Below are positions 46,009 through 57,907 of a stretch of 64,000 nucleotides of DNA, one piece after another (position 1 is the stretch's first letter; each line of letters opens with the position of its first letter). The notes beneath the pieces are model-generated. The model ran no database searches and had not been told where the DNA came from. It saw only the letters and a program-made list of their open reading frames with translations. The translations under genes and the position numbers were made by a program. Source of the stretch: Moniliophthora roreri (Eukaryota; Basidiomycota; Agaricomycetes; Agaricales; Marasmiaceae); assembly GCA_001466705.2 (NCBI GenBank), contig LATX02000009.1, positions 62,001 through 126,000 of the forward strand. Direction: 5' to 3'.

Positions 46009-46345
46009 GATCGGCTAAGCTGTATCTATCTCTTATATTAGTATTCATAATCAGTGTACTCAAAGCACAAGCCCTTTCCTACCTCACATTCTACTTCTCT
46101 TTTTGTTCAGCACTCTGAGGCCTTCATTCCTTACCATATCGTCTTCGCAGACCCATGTGGATCAGTTCTTATGGATGCACGTTAATCACCGCTCAGATCT
46201 TGAATATACCAACGTGATGTTGGCCTCTTCTGTCTCGTACGTCGACATGGGACCAAGTTCTGTGGAAGTTTCCGTGTTATTGTCAACGGTTTTCAAAGCA
46301 ATCACATCTTGCCAATACAGATACTATGTCTTCATAGAAGTGTTC

Positions 46346-49300
46346 TCAATCTCTACTAGTCATCCAAAGGCATAGTCCTTTGATAGAATTGCAATCACTT
46401 TCAATCTGCTGGTCAGTATTGAACTGACACACTCCAGTATCCGTGATTTCATGCAAATGCAACATCAGGCGAGATACCAAGGCGACAGAGATGCTGTTGA
46501 ATGAGTAATGGTGAGTCTCGGAATGAACAATAGCGACAGCTTACTGACATACTCGCAGTTGCAGTTATGCCTCCTGTCATGAATGGCTAGATGTCATGCA
46601 ATTAGTTGATACTTTCATGGCAGTTATTCCATGCACCTACACTAGCAAACTGTGCAAATTGTTTAGTGTTTTGAATACATGTTCAGGATGTCTGACTTCT
46701 TACATAGAACGTGAGTATATTCGCAAGGTTTACCAGTGACGTAGCCCTGTTCATGAATGAATTGCAGTTTCTTGTGCCAATATAGCAAGGTGTTTCACCC
46801 AAAGTATAGACATCCTTTTCAATCAAAAAATCAGACTCATCTTTCAAAGGAAGCATTTTACATACCATCCTGAACAGCAACCTTCATTAAAGGCAATTTG
46901 AGTTCATTTCGTGTCTGGTAAGCCTTGTAGCATGCAAGCAGGAAGAGTATAGCATTGTAAACAAAAGCTGCCTCCCAAGCGCTGGCTGTCTCTATCACAT
47001 TGAGTTTGCTTGATTGAAAGACTTTGAAGAAAACTGTGACACACATATGGCCCTGAATGGACATGGTGTAAGCACAAAAGACAAATGAGTACTTGAAGGT
47101 AGCGATAATTTGTCTAAGTTAGGACTAGTGGAAAACTACCCAAAAAGATAACCTCCAAAAGTCTAACTCAGTTGTTGTGCAAGTGTGGATCGACGTGATC
47201 AGAGTTACCCCACTTAGAATGCCAACAAAACTCTTAGCTAGGTTGATTCTCTCTTATTGAAGTGTTCTACTTCACAGTGTTCACCTCCAGAGGAGTATAG
47301 GTGGATTTAAAATGGGTTTATTGGGCAAACACACACACAAAACACAAAGAACATGGTGCACAAAGCACAAACACAAGAGCTACAGTCCTGTACAAAGACT
47401 TGATAGCCAATATAGTCTGACCCTATGGAGTTCAAGACTTCTTCAAGATAACTACAGCACACAGTGTACTGGAAAAGGTCCTAGACCAATTTCTACAAAG
47501 AGCTCAGCGCAGGCATACCCTTTGCTAAGACTCTAAGTGTGTCACAACCTGATACACACACAGGCCACACTCCAAGTGCCCAAGGCTCCTTCTTGGTGTA
47601 AAGTCTCTCTTAGAAAAGTGCTATAACACACTCAAGATGTTACTCTTATCTCTTATGATGCAAGTTTGTTATCAGATTTCTATCTCTCTGGAGTCACTCA
47701 GAACCAATCTCCAGGGCCTGTAGTGAGGAAGCAAAACTGGAATGGCACACAAATTTATACACCAAACAAACTCGTCATGTATTCACAATCAGAGGAGGCA
47801 GAGTTACTTGAGCATGTACAAATATCTAGCTGTCCTTATATATGGTCCAAGGAATATATCTACAGAAAATTATAAATAATGTCTGATAATTCAGGAAATG
47901 ACAAATGAGTGACTGAGATACTAAAAGAGGGATTATTCAGATGTCACAGAGTCTGGCCACTAGGGTATCCGACCATATCCCCATGGGTATCTATGTTTCC
48001 AGGTGTTCTAGATTCTATAATTTGTATTTTCTCTTTTCTAAGTCAGGTATCTATGAGTGGATGGCTGTATCCGTCCTGTCTTTTGACAGCATTTCCCTTT
48101 TCTAGTATCCACACATTGGCAGAGGCCTAGATGCCAAAGTTTCCAAGGTCAGAACATGCTGTTATTGTTCCTATCTCCTTTGACAATGCACACACAGTCT
48201 TATTTAGAATTTCTTATGCATTAGATATTCTTCATATGTCTCATTGTATCTGTCTGTAGGTAGTGGATGTCCTTCAGAAGTGATTTCTGTCTTTCCGAGC
48301 GGTCTTTGTACCTAGTTCACTTACTGCATATTGTTTAGCTGCTGGTGAATTCTTTATTAAGAGATCGCCTGCTTTGACTCTGATCCATATATTGACTTTG
48401 GAGGAGGATCGTTCTATGATCGTTCCTGTTCTAAGTCATCTTTCTGTTTTAATGTCTCCTCTAAGTACCTCTGTACTGTTTGACTGCAGCTTGCACTTTG
48501 CAGATGTCATAGAAAAGTAAAGTAGAAGTTAAAATCCCATTGATAGCACTTTTGAGAGCTTGGTTAACTAGCCAATGCATTCATTGGGCTATAGTTAGGT
48601 TTCCTACAGGTTNCCTATGGAGTTCAAGACTTCTTCAAGATAACTACAGCACACAGTGTACTGGAAAAGGTCCTAGACCAATTTCTACAAAGAGCTCAGT
48701 GCAGGCACACCTCTTGCTAAGACTCTAAGTGTGTCACAATCTGATACACACACAGGCCACACTTCAAGTGCCCAAGGCTCCTTCTTGGTGTAAAGTCTCT
48801 CTTAGAAAAGTGCTATAACACACTCAAGAAGTTACTCTTATCTCTTATGACACAAGTTCATTATCAGATTTCTATCTCTCTGGAGTCACTCAGGACCAAT
48901 CTCCAGGGCCTGTAGTAAGGAAGCAAAACTGGAATGGCACACAAATTTATACACCAAACAAACTCGTCATGTATTCACAATCAGAGGGGGCAGAGTTACT
49001 TGAGCATGTACAAATATCTAGCTGTCCTTATATATGGTCCAAGGAATATATCTACAGAAAATTATAAATAATGTCCAATAATTCAGGAAATGACAAATGA
49101 GTGACTGAGATACTAAAAGAGAGATTATTCAGATGTCACAGAGTCTGGAAACTAGGGTATCTGACCATATCCACGCAGGTATCTATGTTTCCAGGTGTTC
49201 TAGATTCTATAATTTGTATTTTCTCTTTTCTAAGTCAGGTATCTATGAGCAGATGGCTGTATCTGTCCCATCTTTTGACAGCATTTCCCTTTTCTAGTAT

Positions 49301-51363
49301 CCACACATCAGCAGAGGCCTAGATGCCAAAGTTTCCAAGGTTGGAACATGCTGTTATTGCTCCTATCTCCTTTGACAATGCATGTGCAGTCTTATTTAGG
49401 ATTTCTTGCACGTTAGATATTCTTCATATGTCTTGTTGTATCTGTCTGTAGGTAGTGGATGTCCTTCGGAAGTGATTTCTGTCTTTCCGAGCAGTCTTTG
49501 TACCTAGTTCGCTTATTGTGTATTGTTTAGCCACTGGTGAATTCTTTATTAAGAGATCGCCTGCTTTGACTCTGATCTGTATATTGACCTCAGAGGAGGA
49601 TTGTTCTATGATCATTCCTGTTCTAAGTCGTCTTTCTGTTTTGATGTCTCCTCTAAGTACCTCTTTACTGTTTGACTGCAGCTTGCACTTTGCAGATGTC
49701 ATAGAAAAGTAAAGTAGAAGTTAAAATCCCATTGATAGCACTTTTGAGAGCTTGGTTAACTAGCCAATGTGTTTATTGGGCCATAGTTAGATTCCCTACA
49801 GGTTTCAGGAGTGATCTGCTTTGGATCTGATACATAGATAGGTCAGAAAGTACAGCTTAGACACCTCTATATAGCATATTATATAGCTCTTTGTACTTTC
49901 TAAAGTACTACAGCTTCTCTAAGGCAATGACTAGCAGACTGGGCTCACTCTAGTCCTTATTACCTGTTATCTTGTGTCATATTAAAGTGTTCCAATTCAG
50001 AAATAGTGTAAAATGAATAAAAGTAGGTCTCTTCTAGGTTCAACATATTAATGTAACACNGGATTGTTCTATGATCATTCCTGTTCTAAGTCGTCTTTCT
50101 GTTTTGATGTCTCCTCTAAGTACCTCTGTACTGTTTGACTGCAGCTTGCACTTTGCAGATGTCATAGAAAAGTAAAGTAGAAGTTAAAATCCCATTGATA
50201 GCACTTTTGAGAGCTTGGTTAACTAGCCAATGTGTTCATTGGGCCATAGTTAGATTCCCTACAGGTTTCAGGAGTGATCTGCTTTGGATCTGATACATAG
50301 ATAGGTCAGAAAGTACAGCTTAGACACCTCTGTATAGCATATTATATAGCTCTTCGTACTTTCCAATGCACCACAGCTTCTCTGATGCAATGACTAGCAG
50401 ACTGGGCTCACTCTGGTCCTTATTACCTGTTATCTCGTGTCATATTGAAGTGTTCCAATTCAGAAATAGTGTAAAATAAATAAAAGTGGGTCTTTTCTAG
50501 GTTTGACATATTAGCAAGCAAGTCACCTTTTGAAATCCCATAGTGTATGACACTGTACAGATGCCAGCTTTTCTCCTCCTGCATCATAAAAAGTTGCAAA
50601 CTGCAAAGAATTGGTGACTTTAAGATCCAAGTGAAATACACTTAGAAATCTCACAGCAGCAACTGCTAACAGTAGGATAGCAATGGCAATGAGAACACTC
50701 GGTAGTTGTCTGTTGCATCCATATATCATATAGATGCATAACATCATAATCACTTCAGGCTAGCTGTCAGTTCATAGCCATAACCAAAGGGAGAAGTAAT
50801 CACTCATGAAGAACTATGACCTGAGTAATGACTACAATGCCCTCACACATTAGTTCAAAGGGTTTGCACCTTTTGTTCTGTCAGTGTTGGTATAGAACAC
50901 ATGTGGGAAACCACAATATGCACCTGGCAGATTCCAGGAATGACCTTGATCCAAACCAGGAGAAGACAACAATGATATTGGCAAAAGTGTTGAAGTATCA
51001 ATATAGAAAGAAAAAGTAACCACTGAGAAAGTGGGGCTGTTTCCTTAGGTACTTGACTTTGGTTGCTGTGTGCAAACAATGGTGATCAGGTTTTTTGTGC
51101 CACAAAAGGTTGCAAACATACAGAAGGTAAGAATGTGATCCCAGTATCTCCAGCCCAGAAATACTGACTGGCATTTCAGTAAACCAGGCCTAGCCTTTTG
51201 CCTTTGGCATTTTTGCCCAAAATGCCAGTGACATGTCAATAGCATGTTGAAATACCAGGTGATGTCATCCTGCCAATGTGGCTATAGTTTTTCTGAGTCT
51301 TCAGACAGTGACACTCACAACTGGGAATCTTCCTGAACACCTCTCCTCATTATTTGATTCCAT
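46346..51363 (-). pseudogene. DUF6533 copy B, split by a 3.4-kb insertion
   Basis: 5' exons at 51,363-50,520 on the minus strand: possible start MESNNEERCSGRFPV, RYWDHILTF, EVKYL.K..HFLSGYFFFL.RYFNTFANIIVVF, IMMLCIYMIYGCNRQLPSVLIAIAILLLAVAA, and FATFYDAGGEKLASVQCHTL. 3' exons at 47,090-46,346: SSKLNVIETASAWEAAFVYNAILFLLACYKAYQTRNELKLPLMKVAVQDG, FMNRATSLVNLANILTFYV, and LHEITDTGVCQF, ending at stop 46346-46348. Between them an intron has been expanded by repetitive DNA. The exons are still largely open, so splicing out a giant intron is conceivable, but loss of function is likelier. Closest to copy A. Confidence 0.65.
47090..50515. repeat. Repetitive insertion in DUF6533 copy B, three overlapping partial copies, two N gaps
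   Basis: Segment 47,423-48,612 recurs at 48,614-49,805, and 49,600-50,059 recurs at 50,061-50,515. Most differences are C/T or G/A. Single N positions at 48,613 and 50,060 fall exactly where one copy stops and another starts, so the copy number here may be an assembly effect. On the minus strand one copy keeps a 92-residue frame (MTSAKCKLQSNSKEVLRGDIKTERR..) and stop-broken stretches such as DVWILEKGNAVKRWDRYSHLL. This looks like a decayed retroelement, but no reverse transcriptase or clear LTR ends were found. Confidence 0.7.
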
Positions 51364-53347
51364 CTCTCTCACTTATTGAGATATATTCTCTTGATGGCCC
51401 AAAAGCAGCTTGGGATCTCTCAACCTTTTATATTGTCTTTGACACCTGGGTCCCATGAGTTTGCTGGGTCATAAATGATGATAAACATATCTGGGCTTCA
51501 TTCAGTGTTACTACTTGTATGTTCATCAGTTCTCAGTATCTTTCTCACTAGGCATAGATCTTAGTAACAGATTTTTGGAATTTCTGACAAAAAATTCAGC
51601 AGAGGGAGTTTATAGAATTGTAGAACCTCAGAGGGTGTAAGAATGCTAGTTAGGATGAACTTGCAGTATATTATGGTCTAGTTTAGACCTTTGTCTCTAA
51701 ATAAATGTGTTTGGATTCAAGTATGCATTTGAAATGTAAAAAACTGAAGCTTTCTGTAATAGTGTGCCCCTGAATTTAAGCTCTGATCAAGCTTAGCACT
51801 TAATCATGTCAGGACACAATTGCTCTAAATGCATTAGTCACCTTCAATAGATATTAGTATCATTTGACATTCAGATCCTAATTTATTATTAAAACATTCT
51901 TCACAGGGGTCTAATGTGCTGTACTCTAGGTTTAGACACAGAGATAAAGCACTCCTCTAGCTGCTGAACACATTTGTCTGTTTGCTGACAAGCATGCCAC
52001 TATTTGTCAGCCTGAGAAGGAGAAGTAGAGGGTTGTAAGGTGATGGGTTTGGACCAGCCTGAGGAGACCAGTGGATAACATTATCCACACACACAGTCTA
52101 TAGAGTACTTGAATGTGCTTGGTGAGTTTGGAAATTATAATGAAGCATTTGTTGTACATTTGTGGGTATCAAGAATTTGCACTGTAATTAGAGCAACAGA
52201 TTCATGGACCACTGTGGAAGATGCTCCAAAGTTGATAAATGCCTGAAAGACAAATGGAATTGCAGAACATGTGGACTACAGTAGCATCCCACCTCCATAG
52301 GTTATTCTACATCATGGGCATTTATGTATAAATCAAATACAATATTAATTTATCATTATCTGAATATACAGAGTAGATGGGTATTGAGGACTACACTGAG
52401 TCAGAAGCCTGCATCCTCAATTTGAAGCTATAAAGCAGCACATTCTATTCTCAATAAGCAATCTCTTGATTACTGTAGACTGATAGCTATCAACTGCTTT
52501 TCATGTTGATGCTAGAGAAAGAGAGATCTGCATGCATGAAAGAACATCCAAGGGTGAAAATATATACAAGTACAACCTATTAGACTTGGTGCTGTTACAG
52601 TTTCCTCACATCCATGGACTTCTTTTCTTCTTTTCACATAACTGTACTAATATTACATGCTTCCCATTCTTATCAGACCCATACACCTTTCTAGTTCCCT
52701 TTTTCATCTCTTCATTTGTACTACTCTGATTATATGTTTCCCATTACCATTGGATAATTACATGTTCCCAGTTCCCTTTTTTATCTACCTCTGTACTTAT
52801 ATTGACTCATATCCTGAACACTTCACACTATAACTTTTCTCTTTCAACTCACTAGATAGAGATATTAGTTACTTGCAATGTATTTAAACCAGACAACCAG
52901 CATTCAAGCTCTTCAGCTTGACCTGGTTAATTATACCTTGTCTTACTCTATAAACAATCTTGAACTCTAGAAATGCACTCAAACTTGAATCTTTATGAAC
53001 TTTACTGTGGAGACATCATTCTCTTCAGTTAAGTTTGTTGTTGTTGTCAGAAGTCAGACAAGCAATGTAACAGGTGCTATAGTTCAATCTCATCAGTTTA
53101 TATCTATTCATGTACAAATGCAGTATGAGGATATGGTAAGCACTAATTTATGCCCTTAAAGCCAATCTCTTCAGGCTAGGGTAGGCCTTTTTTTTTTCCA
53201 GCATTCAATCAAGTGCAGTTATGAAATGCATGCATTACAAGAAAACTAGAAGCTCTGTATTGCAAAATTTTACTTTCTGAATCAACAAGGTACTATTCTC
53301 TGGAGAAACTATCATCCAAAAACACATTTGTTTGATAATACTGTATT
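50702..53347. other. 2,646 bp entirely free of CpG
   Basis: Reading line by line there is no CG dinucleotide between the CG at 50,700-50,701 and the one at 53,348-53,349. The stretch covers the 5' exons of copy B, an AT-rich spacer and the stop of copy C. TG and CA are frequent. Confidence 0.9.
51364..53292. other. AT-rich, CpG-free spacer between DUF6533 copies B and C
   Basis: About 1.9 kb with no coding signal. Around 52,632-52,790 a degenerate unit like ATTACATGTTTCCCATT occurs about three times, resembling the repeat arms of small TIR elements, but no element ends were found. Confidence 0.45.
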
Positions 53348-54902
53348 CGAGTCTCAATCTCTTGGCCCTCTGAAGTTGGGAAGTGTTGGACTCCAATATC
53401 TGTAATCTCATGCAGATGTAACATCATCCTGGAGACTAATGTTATTGAGAGGCTAGAAAACAATTATATATGGGTAAATTTGCAGATTCAAAGTACACTT
53501 TTTGAAGTACCTACCTACTTGCAGCTGTTGATAATCCTGTTCTCATGAATGGCTGCAGTTACACATTTTTCAGTTCTAGAGGAAAAGCAATATGCAGTGT
53601 CATCTCACATACACCAGCAAGCTATATGGTCAGAGGATCAGTACTACAATCACAGTGAGTTGGCTGAAGCTTACATAGAAGGTAAGAATGTTGCCAAGGC
53701 TTGCTAAGGACATGGCCCTGTGAATTCAGAAGTTTAGCTTTGTGAAGGATCACAGGAAGGTAACAATAACTTACCCAAAATAAAGGGAGCCTGTTGATTA
53801 CAGATAGATAAGTGTTTCATCATTGAATAATCACAAAGAATATTACCATCCCGGATAACAATATTCATAAGTGGTAGCCCCATCCCAAGTTCTTTCTTTG
53901 TCTGATAGGCCTTGTACATTGCTAGCAAGAAGATCAAGGTATCATAAAAGAATGCTGCTTCCCAAGCTACAGCAGCCACTGTAGACAGATGATTCAGTCA
54001 TATATTTTTTAGAATGTGATTTATAAAGCACATACATGCAGCCCTGTAGCATTGCATTCTTGTTACTAAGTGGATCAAATGGCAAGATTGCATAACTTAC
54101 TGTCTGTTGTCACGATGTGTATGACATCTTCTCATCTCAAGATCTGTTTGATTAAAGAGTGAAAACTGAACAGAAATAATTATCTTTATCAAGAGCCATC
54201 AGGAAAAATAGACATACAGTAGAGCCAGTCCAAGAGCCAAGATGCACAAGAGGATGCACAGCAAGCGCTTATTACACCCATAAAGTGCATAGATACGCAT
54301 GGTCAGTATTACTAAATGACATGATCAGTTTCTTCAATGCAATGCTCCTGTCATTGAACACTCACAGAGGACTATAACTTGAGCTACCAAAATCACTGCA
54401 TCTCGTATCTTCTGGAGATGTAGGCAGCTAAAGGCAGCCTCAGATTACAAAGTGCTTGCAGGTGTTGGTTGTCAAGCATACCTTGAGGATTCCAGGAGAG
54501 AGTGGGGACCAAGCCGGGATATAATAACAATGGCATTGGACAGTGCAGCAAAGTACCGGTGCAAGAAGAACACATAGCCACTGATACCCTGAGGCCACTT
54601 CCATAGGTACTTGACCTCCACAGCTGCATAAGAGTGTATGTGTTTAGAACCCAATGCTCTCATAATACATTTTGGAAACATACGGAAGGTAAGGATGTGA
54701 TCCCAGTACAGAATTGCTAAACAGAGAACAATGGTAGTAAATGACTGTAAGCTGAGCAATATTTCTGACACTCACCAACACCAAACAAACACCAGTAGTT
54801 ACTCATCTGTCTGCAAAGATTTTTGAGCTGATATCCAGTATTGTGATTCAACCACAGTACTCACATGTCCCATTCTGCCTGTAAATCATCGTTATAGTTC
54901 AT
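53293..54902 (-). CDS. DUF6533-family membrane protein, array copy C
   Basis: Starts MNYNDDLQAEWDM (ATG 54902). Exons include ILYWDHILTFRMF, EVKYLWKWPQGISGYVFFLHRYFAALSNAIVIISRLGP, LQKIRDAVILVAQVIVLCE, LRIYALYGCNKRLLCILL-like sequence, AVAWEAAFFYDTLIFLLAMYKAYQTKKELGMGLPLMNIVIRDG, and LHEITDIGVQHF. It stops at 53293-53295 shortly after DDSFSRE. Frames stay open despite strong CpG loss, so it may still be functional. It is closest to copy E (same MNYND start, same KKxLGM..PLM block), while B is closest to A. Function unknown. Confidence 0.7.
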
Positions 54903-55798
54903 TGCTGGCTTGGAGGAGTGATCAGAGGACTCCTCTACAGCTATACATAGTCCATTATATAGTTAATGAAGATTTCATAATGTGGCATGGGAGTGTTGTT
55001 CAAAACAGTGCTTCGGTATCACAAAATCCAACAGTCCAAGTCAAACAGTTGTGATCAAAATGATGAAGGATGAATCCCCTTGATGGGCAGTGTTATCAAA
55101 GAAGGTTAGGCATCTGAAGCCATTGCAGTCAATGGGAACAGAGACAGCTGTTGGAGTCCAATGATCTGGTAATTGCGATGCTAGGACACAATGCTGGTTC
55201 AGGTGAAGTCCAGGTGAACTGGGGATATGGACATGTGACTTCTATGGGGCCGGCTTTTGGTCGAAAGGGCGATCAATACACGAAGCAGTACCAGCTTATC
55301 CTTGTCAAAATCATTCCTGAGGATCATTCATGTTCTGATGACGTGTGTTTACCTGAAGAGAATTGTACCACAGTGCCAGTGGTAACCTTTTGGCTGTTTG
55401 TCAAAGAAGTGTGAGTGCTACTAGTAACTAGCCTGGGCACTCGAAATCCTGCATTTCAGGGGTAGGTCAAAATCTCCAACAAATGTAACGAATGTCAGTC
55501 CTTCACCACGGCTATAGGCCAAACCATTTCGACAGGCATTTGATACGATCATTTGTGCAAACAGAGGGACTCGGCCATCAGTCAGACTCGGACCTGGACG
55601 TGGGGTGTGATTGATTTCGCTTCTCCCGTGTTAGGGATGCGCACCGTGCGGCGGATGACGGGTGCCAACGTATGACACAGAACCAGCTCGTGACATGGAA
55701 TAGTGTGGCCATGAAGTGAATGATACACGTTGAGCGCCTACTAGTACTTTCCAAAGGTGAATAAACTATCGTCGTAGTTCTTACGCACTGTAACAACA
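54903..55798. other. Spacer between DUF6533 copies C and D, with one open frame
   Basis: About 0.9 kb. A plus-strand frame at 55,151-55,414 (VQVNWGYGHVTSMGPAFGRKGDQ.., ending FWLFVKEV before a GTGAGT) looks mildly protein-like, but no partner exons or family were recognised. Confidence 0.3.
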
Positions 55799-57338
55799 TT
55801 AATGCAACATCAGGTGTGGGATATTAAGGTGACAGAAATTGATTTTTGATGAATAGCGATGAGTTCCAAGTGGAAAGCCTGGCAGCGGTTGACTGACCTA
55901 CTAGCAGCTGTGGCTATACCTCCCCGCATGACTGGCTGTAAAACATCGATGCATCGGTCAATACTTCTGAACTGGATATTCTATATAGTGTACACCTACG
56001 CCAGCAAACTGTGCAAAGTATTTAGTGTCTCTGAATACAGGTTTAAAAGGCTCCTCACGTAGAACGTGAGTATATTCGCAAGGTTTGCCAGCGATGTCGC
56101 CCTAATCATGGATAAATCACACTGTATCTTGAGACAGAATTGCAAGACACTCATAACTGAAATACAGAAAATATCAGACTCGCCCTGCCCGCAAAAAATT
56201 ACTTATACACACCATCCCGAATAATAAGTTCGAATAAAGGCACTTGGAGTTCGCTCCGCATCTGGTAGGCCTTGTAGCACGCAAGTAGGAAAATTATGGT
56301 GTCATAAATAAACACCACCTCCCGACCACTGGCAGTTCCCGTATACCTGATTAGGGCGAGTCTGATGGAGCAGGCGAGAGCATACATATGACCCTGAAGG
56401 GCATATGGAGTTAGAACGAAAAATAAGCCAGTATTCAGCAAGATGACAAGCGAGCCTGTCACCTTTTGAAATCACACTGCGCATCACACTGTACAAAACG
56501 GCTGCTTTCCTGCCCCAGGGTGATGAACATTGCGAACTGCAATATTCTGATTAGTATAAGAACAATATAATACCCGGAAAGCTTACGGCGCCCGCCACTA
56601 GTAGTAGGATCCTAATGGCAGGGAGAGCATTCATTAATCGTCTAGTACGCCCATATAGTGTGCTGATACGGAGTGTCACGATCACTGTCGAAGGACTTCC
56701 ACCAGTAAAGAGCTGGATCCGAAACGTCAGACATCCTGTACTCACGGAGAACAATCACCTGAGTTACGAGAAAGATACCCTCGCGCAGCCACTCGAATAG
56801 TATACACCTGTTCATCCTGTCAGTAGCAGCATGGAACCTGTTCGGAGGACCTGATATTTACCTAGTTGATTCGAGAAATGACCTCGAACTGAACAGGAAG
56901 ACAACAACGACATTGGCAAAAGCCTTGTAGTATCGATGTAAAAAGAACGAGTAACCGCTGATAAAGCGGGCCCATTTCCACAAATACTTGACGTCGGTCG
57001 CCGCATATAAACGATAACAATGGCAGAGTACAACCAAGAAATAACAATTTTGCGAACGTACCAAGCGTTAGAATATGATCCCAGTACAAAAGAGCTGTGT
57101 GAAAGAGAGCATTCATTTCAAAGAAAATCTTTGGATCGGTTTGCGGCACTCACTAACCGCGAAAAAATCTCAGCATTCACTCATTCATCTAGAGAAGATT
57201 TATCAAACGACAAGTAATCTTCTCAAGGATTATCACTCACATATCTCTTTCCATACGAGCAAGCTCGCCATCTTGATCCATTAATCGGGCGACACCAGGA
57301 AGGGAATCACTCATCTGTGACTCGTTGAGATAGTTCAT
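55799..57338 (-). CDS. DUF6533-family membrane protein, array copy D, shortened C-terminus
   Basis: Starts MNYLNESQMSDSLPGVARLMDQDGEL (ATG 57338), similar to copy A. Exons: ALLYWDHILTLGTF, TDVKYLWKWARFISGYSFFLHRYYKAFANVVVVF, CILFEWLREGIFLVTQVIVLRE, VIVTLRISTLYGRTRRLMNALPAIRILLLVAGAV, and REVVFIYDTIIFLLACYKAYQMRSELQVPLFELIIRDGVYK. In the last exon, where copy A reads LMLHLHEIADTGVCQF, copy D reads LMLH then TAA (55799-55801), so the conserved C-terminal tail is lost. Otherwise intact and CpG-normal. Function unknown. Confidence 0.72.
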
Positions 57339-57907
57339 TGTTAATCGCGAAGCTGGAAATAGCGTCGTTAACATCGAATCGCGACGGATGAATCATTTCA
57401 TAGCGATTAGAGTCTTACTGACGTAGGACCGGGCGGCGTTGAGACGGTACTCCTGAGTCTTGCCTGAATAATAATCGACGGTGGTGTCCATGAGCTAATC
57501 ATTAATCATTCGTGGTTGAGAACTCTGTCAAAGTAAAACGTGCGCCAGACCCAAACTGGTGGATCAAGTGATACCAAACCTTGTCTAAAGAAGTAGGTCA
57601 ATAACGTATTATGGTGAGTTAAAGCTAGTCATGCCACCTCGTCCCTCCGACTATTCCCCCCAGCAAGGATAATACATTGGTCGACCCAACGCTGAAGGTG
57701 AACAGCTGCCAGATGCATGAAGCACTGCTAAGAGTCTGTCGTGTGGGTTTGGCACCGTGCCGATCACAGGCTGACTGAAATCTCGAACGACCCTCCGTCT
57801 CTATACGCTCACGATCAAGCGGCGAGCAGCAAGATGGAATATATATATATCAACCTGATACCCCATAAGAAGAACTGGAAGCTAGGCATAACATTGTACC
57901 CATTCAA

